From: Phyllostachys edulis
Lineage: Eukaryota > Streptophyta > Magnoliopsida > Poales > Poaceae
Reading direction: 5' to 3'
NCBI GenBank assembly: GCA_036346405.1
Contig: CM070563.1
Coordinates: forward strand, 33,531,298 to 33,595,297
DNA length: 64,000 nt
Shown: piece by piece, positions 22,376-34,735 of the stretch
How positions within the stretch are numbered: position 1 is the first letter of the stretch
How the letters are laid out: each line of letters starts with the position of its first letter
Notes under the pieces: model-generated
Seen by the model: the letters and a program-made list of their open reading frames with translations, nothing else
The model's database searches: none
What the model was told of the DNA's origin: nothing
Translations under genes and position numbers: made by a program

Positions 22376-24430
22376 GTGTGTCGATCGGATGAGGTCCTCG
22401 CGGCGCCATCCGGATTGTTGACTTCTTCTTCATTCTATGCATTTCTTGTAGGGCATTTCTTGAAGGCATGCCTGGACAACTTGCAAATTGAGCACTTCTT
22501 CAAACAACGTCCGGCTTCTACTTCTTCCATATCGTTCCTGATATACCATATCTGCCACCGACCAACCATTCCCTTTAGCCTAGCAATGTTCGCGGCCCAG
22601 ATCAGCTGCTCGCAGGTCGAATGGCTAGTGAAATGACCAACCACACTGTAACCATATAACTCTGTATTTTAAGTTTGCATCACCTCTTCCTTGGTGAAAT
22701 ATTCAGAAAGTTACTGGCTAGGATGCTATGCCACTGTCGAACATCCGGCCATGACATGTGAGCATGGCTTATGTAGAAGAAGAGGCTTGTGGCAAGTGCA
22801 TATGCAACCAGCGTGGTGTAGCGTGCACTCGTGGATGATCCTTTTGCGGTTTGTCCCGCAGCATCCTTCGTCACTTCATAGTATCTCAAAGTGAAACTCC
22901 CTTGTGCCCATCTTGAATGCCCGGTGCGTCTCACTCTTCTTACTCTTCTCCTCCATTTACTTGGTGATCATGACAGAGTACAGTACTCTGTCATTTGCCA
23001 TGGAGAACGATGCGTTGTTGCTTCGGTCAACAAAGTACTTTGTGGTACCGCGAAGAATTGCCTCCATAATAGCAACCAAAGGAGGCACCTAGCGCCGCGC
23101 ATGACCCAATTGTACATCTCGACTAGATTGGTTGTCATGACACCATACCGAGCACCCTCCTTGTGACGTAGCAGCGACCACTTCTCCTTAGTCTCATGCT
23201 CAATCTAGTCCAAGAAGCATTTCACCGGTGCCGTCTTCCTCGTCACACCAGGACTATCTATGGGTAATTGTGGCAATACCTCGGGGTCCTGGTCAAACGC
23301 TTGTAGCGTTTTTTTTTCATGTTCTCACTTTCAACGAACACGAAGGCCACGGGAAGAACCTGATTGTTCCCGTCCGTCACTATTGCAATAAGTATATGCC
23401 ATTGTACTTTCCAGTCAGAAACGGGCCATCCACATACAAGATTGGATGTCAATGCCAGAATACATTGATGTATGGACCAAAGGCAAAGAATGCTCGATTC
23501 AGTACCCTCTTCTCATCCCATTATGAATGTGTGTCATCTTGAAGGTTGACATGAGTGCCATGACTTCTGTCCTTTTTGAATCAGAGTTGGCCCGGTAGGT
23601 TGTGGTTAGAGTCCTCGACCGTACTGAACCTTGATTCCAATGCCTTCTGCTTTGCCTTCCACACCTTAGCATAGCTGATTGTATACTGGAACCATGACTC
23701 TATTGCCCGAATGATAGATCGTGGCTCGAAATCTAGATTATCCACGATTTTACTATGCATGATGTTCACGATGAAGCCTGATGATAGGTTCTTGTGGGAC
23801 TACATTGATTCAGCGACGACACATGCGTGAGGGAATACTATAGAGCATTTCCAGCAGGTGTCCCACTTAGGCTAGAATGCGCGCACTCGCTAAGGGCATC
23901 CCTCTATGTCGCTCTTCACATCATAGCATCTTGGGTTAGACTTCACTACTGTGAATGTACTCGAATTCCTCGCATTTATACATGGCTCCTTGCCTGACCT
24001 CATTTTGGTCGTATTCCCACGGTACATAGGAGCCTTCGTTAACGACGAGGTTGTCAAACTGGTATGTTTTCCATTTAGATGGAACCGTCGGCTGTTCCAT
24101 AGCATCCTCTTCAGTAGATCCTTCATCTTCCAACAATGCCTAGTAGTCCTGGTCTACAAGATCCATCCTTTGAACTATGGCTTCGATCTCCTCACCTTCG
24201 TCAGCAATGTCACTAGCTTGCCTAACCAAAGGAGCTCCTTCCACACGATCTTCATTGACAACATCAACAACTCCTCGACCTTCGGCCATTGTGTGCGCCA
24301 TGCTGTGGCTGGAGTCCCCAACTTCTTCTTCAGCATGACCATCACCTTCTTGTTTAGCTACCGATGCAGGAAAAGGCTTGGCATATGCCTGGGCCAGAAA
24401 GACTAAATCCCACCGTTCCTCCCTCACCAT
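22376..24430 (-). pseudogene. MULE transposase pseudogene with C-terminal zinc knuckle
   Basis: Read on the minus strand from 24,430: an acidic N-terminal region (24,430-23,936, one internal stop), then FEPRSIIRAIESWFQYTISYAKVWKAK-like sequence (about 23,760-23,590). The transposase core follows near 23,460-23,320 (a VDGPFLTGKY-like block and NNQVLPVAFVFVESEN). A C-terminal zinc knuckle closes it at about 22,540-22,450 (CSICKLSRHAFKKC, CX2CX4HX4C). Order and motifs are those of MuDR-type transposases. Numerous stops and frameshifts separate the blocks, so no protein is made. Confidence 0.8.
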
Positions 24431-25087
24431 GTGTACATATGACCGTCATGACCTTGTTCCCTTGAACTACACTAACTCCCAATATGTGCCTTGTGGTGCT
24501 CGGTTGGCAAGGCAACTCAATCTAATAACATACACATCATTGTCCAAATAGAATGTGTGGAATAACCACCACATCACAACACCCCATGTAAGCTGTTGTG
24601 GTCTTGTTAGGGTTACGGTCGCCGATTGGAAATAACACAAATCAATTCTCTCGGGACCCTCTAGAATAGTTCCCTAGCTGTAGTAAATTTTGAAATTGGT
24701 TGCGTTCGACATATTCGACGTACTGCACTATAAATAAGATTTCCACGATTAACTACATATGTAAAACTAAGCTACTAACCAAAAAGGATTTTTACAACAT
24801 ACTACACTACGTAACCATACATCTAAAATTATGTAATCTATTCAGATAAAAAATTACCTCAAAGGTGGATGACCGCACGGGCAGCGCTTCGCTAGCTCCT
24901 CTCCCTTCCCTCCCTTCTTTCTCTTTTTTCTGAATAAAAGTGAGTTATGCTGAATTTTGGGGTCTTTTATAGGGGAGATTGTGTCGCCATTTGGAATGGC
25001 GACTGGGACTTGCGAGACCCCTGTTGCCATTTCGAACGACGATTTGCCTAAATTTTAATATTAAAATTTTTTTACCCAGCGTGGGTG

Positions 25088-25374
25088 TTGGTGATATGCC
25101 CTAGAGGCAATCATAGAGATGACTGTATCACGTCTATATTTATGAGTTACAGAATAAATGTTATTATGTTCCTTGAATGAATTATTAGTTATAAAGATTA
25201 ACAAGTATGTGACTTGTTGGTGAAGCTCTTTAACTTATACGATGTCATCCTAAATGTATCCCTAGTCAGATGTCACTGGTCCGAACACAAGTGACCTATC
25301 AACCTGATTGATGACCATATTTCACTGGTCATGGATATAGGGATATCGAATCAATAATGTGAACACATGTTAGA
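25088..25374 (+). mobile_element. Copia-type LTR, left half (split by nested insertion)
   Basis: tgttggtgatatgccctaga is a start I recognise from a widespread grass LTR family (Copia-like). The LTR breaks at 25,374 and resumes at 28,963, separated by the element at 25,375-28,962. The family name is uncertain. Confidence 0.55.
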
Positions 25375-25385
25375 TGTAACGACCC

Positions 25386-25690
25386 GGTCCAGGGCACACC
25401 CGGGAGGTCCCTCAGGACCTCTTGGGAGGTCCAGAGAGGAGCCCCCAGGATGTCCCGAGAGGTCCCTCAGGACCTCCTGGGAGGTCCACGAAGGACTTCC
25501 CAGGACGTCCCGGGAGGACATCCCGGTAGGACCGCACAGACCTCCTGAGAGGTCCGAGAGGACCACTCGGAGGTCTGGGAGGTCCTAACCCGCAGAGGTC
25601 GTTGGACCTCAGACCTCCTCAAACTTCACACGCTACTCGGGGAGGTCCGAAAGGAGCCAACCCGAGGAGGTCGAGAGGCTTGAGGGTGAG
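25386..25690. repeat. GGAGGTC/GACCTCC palindromic cluster (left)
   Basis: ggaggtcc and ggacctcc alternate many times over about 300 bp and would allow many alternative hairpins. It lies at the terminal part of the solo-LTR-like element and is non-coding. Confidence 0.75.
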
Positions 25691-27429
25691 CCTGAAATCC
25701 ACTGTGATTCAAACCAGCCCCCAAAGATCATCGACTGGTTCTCACAGCAACAAGTGATAACATAAACATCCACAATACTTTATTAACAGCAAAAGGAGGT
25801 TTGATTACAAGGGTTGCTTACAAGCTCCAGCAACAGAGAGCACACAAACACAGCGGAAAGCGAAAGACATGGTCCACCCATTACACCACAGGTGATTGGC
25901 TGGAGGGCGTGGCCTAATTGAGCTGGTCATCTTCATCATCAAAGAAGTCTTCATCTGCTCAATTCATGAATCAAGCAAGAGTGAGCACAACAACCGTGCT
26001 CGCAAGTTACACCCGTCAATTAACAGTATGACATGCATAGGGATATATCAAAGGACAGCATAATAGGGTTGATTTGCATAAAGCCAATTTTAGTTCAAAT
26101 ACAAGTATTAAGTTTCAAGGCAGGTTACAATAGATAAAATTCATTTTTGTGGAATCCATTTTCAGTTGGATAGCGTTCATCATTGAAATGGTGAAGGATA
26201 CCCTCCTGCACAAGGCTTCCCGCCCAAACCCCATTTGGTTAAACCACCAAACCGGTTCCAAAACTCATTTTGTAAACCCAAAACCAAGAGCTAACTTTGA
26301 GTGACATTGCCAGCATGTCCATGACCGTGGACACGGCTATTCGAATAGATTTACACTCTGCAGAGGTTGTATACTTTACCCACATGACATGAATTCTCTA
26401 GTTTGCTTGGCATCCGTCGATACCACCTCACACTTCCTATGGTGAGAGGTCTAGAGCACATGACAAGGCCTTTACAATGCATTTCTCCACCGCAGTCCAC
26501 CCACATTAAGGTTTCGCAGATCCCCCCTTTGGATACAAACCCGCCGGGTTAATGGGGTGTCCCCTCTTATGCCAGGTGGGACTATAACTAGTCATAACAT
26601 GACAAACCCACCGCGTCCATGAGATAAACTCTGATGAGAGCTTTGCAAATTAATTAGCCAGGTCCCACGCCCCATACTGGGGACATGTGGTTGCACAATT
26701 TTGGCATAGCCCATTATAGGCTTAGCAAGTGGTGTCTCAAAGCCCGGTCCTTAACCGACCTGGGCGACAAACCTCAACCCTGGGGTGTCGGCTCACACGA
26801 CCCCCCGTGCATAGGCATGCACCAACCAAGCAACCAGCTTCGCCCAAGTCAAAACCATTTTCCATTTACTTTGCTTTACAGTACTCCATGGCACACCAAT
26901 GCCAAGGCCGAGTAAAACATCCATGACACACCAATGTCATGGCCAAAATCCCCATGGCACACCAATGTCACGGCTCAAATTATTTGATTAATTGATATTT
27001 TTGGTCAAAATTCCCCAAATCAAGATTTCGGTCTAAGCATTACTAAGCATTTCATTTTCTTTAAAGCTTCGGGTCCCCACTATTGTAAGAACCAGATTTA
27101 CCTAGTGTGACAATGGGGTTGATTCAACATGGATGTAGGTCATACCAAGCAGTAGGTTTAACTATGGATTTAAAGATAGGCATTGAAATACTTAGTAAAG
27201 TAAGCATGCATTCATCTTTGAAAACGACATAAGTAATTTGAAGTATTGGGTGCAACATGTTCAAGAGTGTAACTTGCCTTGCTCAAAGTCTTGAGCTGCT
27301 CCCTCTCCCTCACTGAACTCGGGCTCCCCACGGTCTTGACAATCTACACGTGAAAACCAAATAACTCAAACAAAGTTCAAACAAAATCCAAAGAACTCCA
27401 AATAAACTTAGATACAAAACCAACAGAGA

Positions 27430-28760
27430 AGCTGAGAGGTCAAGAGGAGGTCCAAGGAGCCCGCTGGAGAGGTCTTAGGGCTCTAGAGAGGATGTCCAAG
27501 CACGAGTTGGAGGAGGTCCAGAGACTTGAGTGAGGAGGTCTATGGTAGGCTCGGTTGAGATAGAGAGGTGAAATGGAGAAGAAAGTGAGAAAGGAGGGCT
27601 TTCCCATATTATATATAGGGGAAGCAAATGCACATGACCCAGGTTGGAGTCAACAAGAGTTGGTAAAGAGGACAAGGCAGTAGGCAAGGAATGTGACAAC
27701 CGGAATGATATGAGTACCGCAAAAGGTGAGGGTATTTAATGTGATACAACGCGTATTAAATGCTGTGGAGACTTCCTTGCCCGAGGACTCAGTCAAAGGT
27801 AAAGAGAACTGGGTGTGACTGCCCAGTGGGGCAGCCAAGACCCGCCAAGGAGGTCCTGCAGTGAACAAGGGGAGGTCTTGCGGTGAACAAGAGGAGATCC
27901 TCACCCACAAGGGAGGTCCTGACGGTAGGATCTCCAAAGGGGAGGTCCAACGGTCAAGATTAAGCGCACCAGAGGAGGTCCGCAAGGGCTAGGAGGAGGT
28001 CCTCACCCGCAAGGGAGGTCCTGACGGTTGGATCTCCAAGGGGGAGAGGTCCAACGGTCAAGATTAAGCGCGAACGGGGAGGTCTGCAAAGGTAAGAGGA
28101 GAACCTCACCCGCAAGGGAGGTCTAGAACTGCAGGATCAACTCCAGGGGAGGTCTGAACGGCTAGGATTCCCAAGGGGAGGTCCTAACGATCGGATCTGC
28201 CAAAAAGGGGAGGTCTGGACGGCCAAGATTTCCAAAAGGGAGGTCTTGACGGTCCAGATCTACGATGAGGAGGTCTGGACGATTAAGATCTCCAAGGGGA
28301 GGTCTTAACGGTCCAGATTCACAAGGAGGAGGTTCGGAACAGCTAGATTTCAATCGGACCGCACACCAAGGTTGGGACGTTCGGTCCGCCCGAACGCCAC
28401 AGCAAATCGGACCATCCAAAGAAGATCTAAGGGCTTAGGGGAGATGGGACGTTCGGACCATTTGAATGTCTCACCAGAATCAAACCGTCCCATGCAAATC
28501 GGACGACTCACATTTGATAGAGGTGGAAAAAGATAGGAGGATATCCTGGAGGACCTAGAGAGGTCCGGTAGGACACAGGGAGGTCCAGAAAAGGTATGGG
28601 GAGGTCCTAGAGGACACGGAGAGGTCCAAGTGCTTGGGAGATCTAGACCCAAGGAGGTCTGGACCAGAGGAGGACAACGCAAAGGAGGTCCGGACCTTTT
28701 TATCCAACGAAGGGGAGGTCTAGGCCATTAGATCCCAGACAAAGGGAGGTCTAAACTGGA
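27430..28760. repeat. GGAGGTC minisatellite, units of about 35-45 bp
   Basis: Dozens of ggaggtc words recur in phrases such as aaggggaggtcctgacggt and ggtcaagattaagcgc. A clearly duplicated stretch sits around 27,900-28,080. Units vary in length and sequence. It is part of the same element as the left cluster. Confidence 0.75.
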
Positions 28761-28967
28761 GATGGGTAAAAGAGGGGCAGAGAAGGGAAAACCAACAGAA
28801 CTCCAATAACTCGGCAAACCAACAAGAAACTTTAGTTGTAGTTTGAGTTAGTCAACTTAAATCCATTATGAAATTTTAGGTTAAGCTTTGAATTCTCATC
28901 AAAACAAAATGGTTCTTTTTATTTGGGAAATTCAGAAAGGCTCTGAAAATCAAGATGTCACATTAGA

Positions 28968-29850
28968 GAACATGGTGTTGGATTGGCGCACCTTAAGACA
29001 CTATTGAGATTGTTATGATTTTATGTGTCATCAGTTGGTCTCAAGCAAAGATGATGTATAATCCTTAGACCTGAGATCAACATGGTTTCCTACATGTGTA
29101 ATAGTACACTTAGAGGTTGCCAAACGCTACTCCGTAACTGGGTAGTTATAAAGGTAGCTTTCGAGTATGCTACGAAACATGCGGAGGGATGTGACAGGTC
29201 GGATATGGGATTTGCCACTTCTAACATAACATAAGAGATATCTATGAGCTCCTCGATATGGTCGGATAAAGAAAGTGCATGGCTATGCAACTAGTGGTCG
29301 AAGAGTCGACATCATGAAGTTATCGATCACTTGATCGAGAAAGTATTGAACAGTCCATGGATGACAAAATATCTCATCTGGAGTTCAACCAGATATCGTG
29401 AGGCAAAGGAAGAATACACAAGCAGATCGAACATAATCACTAACTGGTCGTAAGGAGTTATGAACTAGTCATGACTAAATATTAACTGGTCGTATAGAGA
29501 TACGAGCTAGTCGTAAGTGATAAGGACCTAGTTGTATAGATCATATTGCATTAAGGTTCGTCCGATATAATTTATGTGTATTCGGGAATAGTTATTTCCT
29601 ACTAGGAACCGCTAACGACTCGTGATCGAAAAAGAGTTTTCGAGTCACAACCGATTATGCATGAACCTACAGGGTCACACACTTAACGGGTTGGAACAAA
29701 TGAGTTTGGATAGGATCCATCATGGGCTCTTTATAAGGGGATGCATGGGGCTATTGGGATAGGAGAGACGACATGAATTGCATCATCGAAACCCTAGCCG
29801 CCATCTTCTTGAGAACCGTATCGTGTGATACGGATCAACGTGTGTTGATG
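28968..29850 (+). mobile_element. Copia-type LTR, right half
   Basis: This continues the LTR interrupted at 25,374 (gaacacatg|TTAGA ... TTAGA|gaacatggtg). A TATA-like ctttataagggg lies near 29,730, as expected for an LTR promoter. The right end is not resolved (about 29,830-29,870) and no primer binding site follows, so this too is probably a solo or truncated LTR. Confidence 0.5.
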
Positions 29851-30469
29851 CGTAATGTGGCCAAATCTTTCATAGTACTTATATTTCAATCTTGATGAAA
29901 GCAAAACCCCAGCTTTTCCCTTTCTTGGTTCGGCAAAAAGGAAGAACAAGTGTATCTCCAAAACAAGTAAAGATATTTGGTTGATGTTGAATCAATCCGA
30001 AGAGAGAAACAAAATCAAACCCGAAGAACAACACCAAACCGTGAGCAATTGAGGGTGCTACGAATTGATGAGATGATCCATAAGGAATCACGGATCTTGG
30101 AAGAAAAGCCACCCTCTAATATTCACGTAATCACAAAACTCTAGATGGGAATTTTCAAAACGCATGTATTCATTTTGCACCACAAAAACATGTGACTTTT
30201 TTTTGTATTTTCTTCAACTCTAACTTGCTTACAATTGGGGGTCTACCCCTAGCTTATATAGGCTTGGTGAACAGTGCATGGTGAATAGTAATCCATCTCG
30301 AGAACAGTAATCCGAGTCAGAATAATACCCATGAACAATAATCCGAAAACCAATCCTATTGCAAACTCCTACTTTAATTAGAAATTTAAGCTACTCTAAT
30401 TGCTGAAAATATATTAAACTATCTTATTACAAGTAATTTCAAATTTAACTTCGAGTGCGCCATCTCTCC
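29851..30469 (-). other. LTR-derived sequence, minus orientation (likely)
   Basis: Non-coding. On the minus strand it contains gcctatataagctagggg, a TATA-like promoter word (about 30,250), downstream of a Gypsy protease relic that is also on the minus strand. I read it as LTR or untranslated DNA of that element, with low certainty. Confidence 0.3.
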
Positions 30470-31338
30470 TTATTGAACTGGCTTCGGTTGACTTGGTGGC
30501 CCCCATCCAAGATTGCACAAAGAAAACATAAAATGTAGATGTAATATCTTGGCCGAAACGATCTCCTTTTTGTCAAACAAATCCGAGTGGCCTTCCCTGA
30601 ATGTACCAATGTCGAACTCGGGGAACTCGAACTCTTTGATGTGCACTATATGGCCTCCTGCTGGATCAAACACATCCAATAGCATGCGTGCATATGTATA
30701 TGCATGGCTTGACTCTATGCACTGCTCAAGTACAACATGCATAGATGTAGTTTTCTTTTCTTGTCTTTGAACAACATGCGTGACGTCCTCATGCACTGCA
30801 GCAGCCTTGATAATGTCATGTCCATTGTTTCGATCAAGTGTTAAATGAGACAAATCAGAAATATTCGTTATAGATAATTTGGCCGCATCATCCTCTCTTT
30901 CTTCAAGAGAAACCGTCCTCAGTTTCAAGGCGATCATCCAAGCTTCCCCTTCCTGATGGATAGCCAAAGAAAAATTTTCCTCCTCTGTCTTTTCTTGTTG
31001 TTTCTTCGCATCTAGGTTCCTTCTTTGCAGTAGTTTCTTCTCCCAATCACCTTGAATCAATAGAACATCTATTGGACACAAACAAATCGGTGTACCCCTC
31101 CATGTAAAGATACAACTCTAGGTGTGCCAATTCTATGTTGATGCTCCTTGTTTTCGCACCATGGTCCACCCAACATTAGATGACACAGCACCATAGTGAT
31201 GGGTATAACATCACACAAAACCTCACATGAGAATTTGCCCAATGAAAATAATACCTTAACTTGATTTATGATCTTGAGCACACTGGAATACCACTTCAGA
31301 ACATAAGGTTGTGGATGTCACATCATTGGCAACTCTAA
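30470..31338 (-). pseudogene. Gypsy-type protease relic plus unusual downstream frame
   Basis: 31,281-31,069 (minus) encodes the C-terminal part of a retropepsin: VKVLFSLGKFSCEVLCDVIP then LMLGGPWC, like the VLCDIVP...LLLGRPW block of plant Gypsy proteases. A frame of 203 codons follows (31,081-30,470). It is acidic and Glu/Lys-rich, with HIVHIKEFEFPEFDIGTF near its end, and does not resemble reverse transcriptase. A protease followed by a non-pol frame is expected of a non-autonomous or rearranged element. The relic stops exactly where the LTR at 31,339 begins, so it was interrupted by that insertion. Confidence 0.55.
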
Positions 31339-33561
31339 TGTAATACTCCAAATTAAATTAATTGAGAAGAAATAAATTAGAGAGAGGGACCAATCAGAAA
31401 AGTGGTTTTAACAGAAGATTAGAGGAGGGTTTATGCATAATTTAGACAACCTGGGCTGTGGGCTTTCGGCCCACAGCATTTAGGCCCAAGGGGGAAGGGC
31501 AGCCGGCCACATAAGAAGGAGAGGGGGCAACCTTAGGGTTGCTACAGTACCCGTGCTACAGTAGCCACTGTGCTACAGTGCATCACCCCCCTGCTGCTCC
31601 TCCCCCTTGGTGTTCCCATTGCCCGACCTTGGTGTTCCCATTGCCGCCATTGGAGGAAGGAGCAAGGCGAGGGAAGGAGATCAACTTCGCAGGGCAAGAT
31701 CTTCAACCTTCTGCGATTCTACAAGCGTAACGTCGTGTGTTCTTCGTTGGTTAATATTTAGTAGATACGTTTGATGTCGTTTGATATATTGAATTGCGTC
31801 AGTTTAATAGATCGCGTTCTGTCCAGTAGTTTGGATGACGGTTTTCATGTCTTTAGAGGCAGAATCCAGGGATCCAACCTCTTATAAATAGTTGGGCTAT
31901 GTTGTTAGCTTTCCGTGGCCGCCAAAAACGCCCAGATCCGATTTACGGTTAGAAAGTTACGAATTGTTTAGTACCGCTGTCCTGTTAACCTGTCAACATC
32001 CTGACAGTCTGTAGAAATCTGAGTTAATCTATTAGTTAAAGACGAAATTAGAGGATCTCGTTATAATGAAAAAGATGGGTAATTTTCTCACCTTTCCAGA
32101 AAGCTAAAGAACGTAAGAATTGGACTTTCGTAGCAAAAGTTATAATAATTTTAGTGTACTGTCCAGAGAACCCGATGTGATAATTGATGTTCTGTAGTTT
32201 GGCTTGGTAGGGGCAGTAGATGGCAGAATCAGAAGGGCTCCCCAACTAAGTTTATTTGGGTAATTTAATTATATTTCCAGAAAGTATTAGAACATCTTAT
32301 TTGGACTCCTGAGCAGAAAGTTATGTATTTTAGAAGTTGACTGTCCGCAGTGAACACCAAATCGATTGGTAGAAATGGGAAGATTGGAAATGCTTGGGAG
32401 TTTAGTGAGTTCAATTGTGTTCTTATTTATGCTTTTGGTCCAGTAAGCTTGTCTTAGTTTGGGTTATCATTATGTTCAGGTGGGAGCGTGATCCCAGGGG
32501 CAGCACCCTCTTCGCGTCCACCGGTCTCGCACAGTTGAGGCAAGTATTCGGGTTGTAGGATAACTATGATTGTTTGCTGAGATTGATTGTGTCTTGTTCG
32601 TAATAGCCATGCATGGATGTTAATGTGATGAATTACAATATATCTTGGCAAATGCAAGTTATGGTTAAAGCTTCCTGTATATGTTGTTAATGCTTACATG
32701 TTATTATGTACACGTTGAATTCATATATTTGGAAGATGATGTCATTGTACATATGCATGTAATAAGCATGTTTGAGTCTTGGTCACGTGGTGACCAAGTA
32801 TGAACAGTTGAGGTCCCGTCATGTGAATGGCGGGCTTGAAATCCCCACATTCGCGAGAATGTGGGCAATGAGTAAAGAGGTCCCCATCATGATGATGATG
32901 GGCATAGATCCCTATACTTGTGGAGTATAGGCTCTTGGTCCCTATGCTGTGGTGCATAGGCAAGGGTATACATCGACGGATGTATACCTCGCATTACGAT
33001 AAAATGCGAAAAGAGATAAAGTTAAAGGTGCATTGCATGGTCGCATTACATAAGCATGAAAGTTATGTTTAATGTAATGTTTTATTTGGAATATTGATGC
33101 TATGACTGTGATTTTAGCTTAAACTTTGTTGATACTTGCTGAGTCTTTGGGCTCACTCTTGCTTTGATATGTTTTAGGTACAATGGCAAGAACGGCATGC
33201 ATGGGAGGGAGTAGATGTTTGGATGCACTCACTACCACTCATCCTTAAAGCGCATCGCCATTTAGATTTTATTCGATAATAAGTAAACCGCTTGTGAATC
33301 ACTTATGGATGGTTTTAAGTTTCAGATTAATTGTAATAAGGAGGATAGCAAGTTTTGTTTATGTTTATTAGATTATCTTGCATGCCTGAATGAACTTGAA
33401 TATTGAGTTTAGTGTTAATTGCTATGATTAATTGTTGGAACCACGGTATAGTTAATTATACAAAGGAGGTTCTGCCGAAAATTGGTAATTGGTCTTAGTT
33501 TAGTTTAGTTTAGTTTAATTTTAGTAGCATTCCAGTCTCAATGTTGAGCCAGGGTGTTACA
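31339..33561 (+). mobile_element. 5' LTR (2.2 kb) of a Gypsy-like element, family A
   Basis: It begins tgtaatactcc and ends gggtgttaca, immediately followed (33,563) by ttggtatcagagcgggc, a primer binding site for initiator tRNA-Met. It contains gctacagta repeats (about 31,540-31,580), a TATA-like cttataaata near 31,882 and a downstream cttgctgagtc block near 33,137. The 5 bases before it are TCTAA; the matching right-hand duplication was not found, because the right half of the element is rearranged. Confidence 0.75.
31881..31891 (+). promoter_or_regulatory. Probable TATA box of LTR family A
   Basis: cttataaatag sits about one quarter into the LTR, followed by GC-richer sequence. Position and sequence suit a U3 promoter. 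Confidence 0.4.
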
Positions 33562-33562
33562 G

Positions 33563-33579
33563 TTGGTATCAGAGCGGGC
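33563..33579 (+). other. Primer binding site (initiator tRNA-Met type)
   Basis: ttggtatcagagcgggc directly follows the LTR end and contains TGGTATCAGAGC, the plant retroelement primer site complementary to the 3' end of initiator tRNA-Met. Confidence 0.85.
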
Positions 33580-34735
33580 TGTAGGTCCGTGGTATTTGAA
33601 TTATTAAACTTGACACACAAAGCACGATGAGTCGGGAATGGGTTTTGCATTGCATTTACGTTTCCGTTGTATTGTATTGATGATCCCTGTTATGAGATGA
33701 TCTGATATATCTATATTATAATACTATGGTTATTATGTGTGGGGATAACCCATGTTGAAAGGTTGAGGTCGTGGTTGTGGCCCTGGGCTATACCAGGTTA
33801 CACCACCGTCATGTATGAGAATAGAGAAGTGATTACCTCGGATATCTTAGTAAAGGTGTTGATAGTGAATATCTTTAGAAGAGTTGTTCTCTTCCTTGAA
33901 ATTTGAATTTGGTCAACTCTTGTCTAGTTGTGGCAGATGAACTTCTCTAGGATTCGTAGCCCATTCCAGTTGATGGGATTCTTTGAGAAATGTTGTTGTG
34001 TTTCATTTGGTTTAAGTTGCCCCGTAAAGAAATCAATGTTTTCCAAACCGATGAGTTATTCTTGCGGCGGGTGAACTTGGTTGATTGTCATGTTTGACCT
34101 TTATAGTGGAGTTTTGTCTTCTTATTGGAAAACCACGACCCAATTATTCGAGTGATGTTTTTGGTTAATTAAAGCGTCCTTTTGCAAGTCCTTTAGTACG
34201 TGGAGGCTTTGACTCAATGTATCTCTATTGGGTATTTTGAGTGTTGAATATTAATGGTTCTCCTTTATGGAAGAAGATGTTAAATCCTTTAGCGATGTTT
34301 TGTCTTGGTTAAGTGAGAGGTTATAATCAAAGCAATTAATGGGTATGATATGGATTATCAGGTTGGGTCTGCAGAGTGTGCATGATTGATCTTAACTAAG
34401 ATCTTTGAAAGAAAAGTTGATTAATTTGAAAGTGTCTTCCAAAGTTCCCGATGAACTGTGATTAAGGGTATGGCTATACCTAATTGAAATTAGAGGAGTT
34501 ATTAAGAAGTGTGGAAATTTGATTTAACCGGTTTGACCACAAAAGTTTGAAGGATAGAAACTAGTGGATGTATAATATTATGGGAAGAGTTCTGGATAGC
34601 TCTTCTATAAGGAACGATGTGATGAATTTGGTTTTAGTGTTGCTGAGACTCTTGAATGATGAAAGATTTCGATTCTCAAAGTTTTATTGCGATTTTGTAC
34701 CAACTTATGAATGCGAGGTAGAACGGCTGAATATG
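33580..34735 (+). other. Short non-coding interior of the family A element
   Basis: About 1.2 kb downstream of the primer site with no gag or pol frame. It is either a decayed or deleted internal region, or a non-coding leader of a truncated element. Confidence 0.45.

Larger units (their letters stand above)
21780..25075 (-). mobile_element. Second degenerate MULE (whole-element estimate)
   Basis: The transposase relic at 22,376-24,430 is bracketed by related sequence in opposite directions. Near the left end, ataataatattatttaaaa precedes gccattctaattggcgacag. Near the right end, gtcgccatttggaatggcgac is followed by ttttaatattaaaattt. I read these as decayed terminal inverted repeats. Exact ends and target duplication are not resolved. 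A 57-bp tandem repeat lies just inside the left end. Confidence 0.5.
25375..28962 (-). mobile_element. 3.6-kb TGT...ACA element, probable solo LTR of a Gypsy family, with TSD TTAGA
   Basis: It starts tgtaacgacccgg and ends aagatgtcaca. TTAGA lies on both sides (25,370-25,374 and 28,963-28,967), a 5-bp target duplication as made by LTR-retroelement integrase. The first and last few hundred bases do not repeat each other, and no gag or pol is visible, so this is one LTR, not a two-LTR element. Segments such as ccgtggacacggctattcg (about 26,320) recur reversed near 48,760 in the long LTR ahead of the Gypsy pol, which suggests a related family in minus orientation. A LARD-type non-coding element is the alternative. 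Confidence 0.65.
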
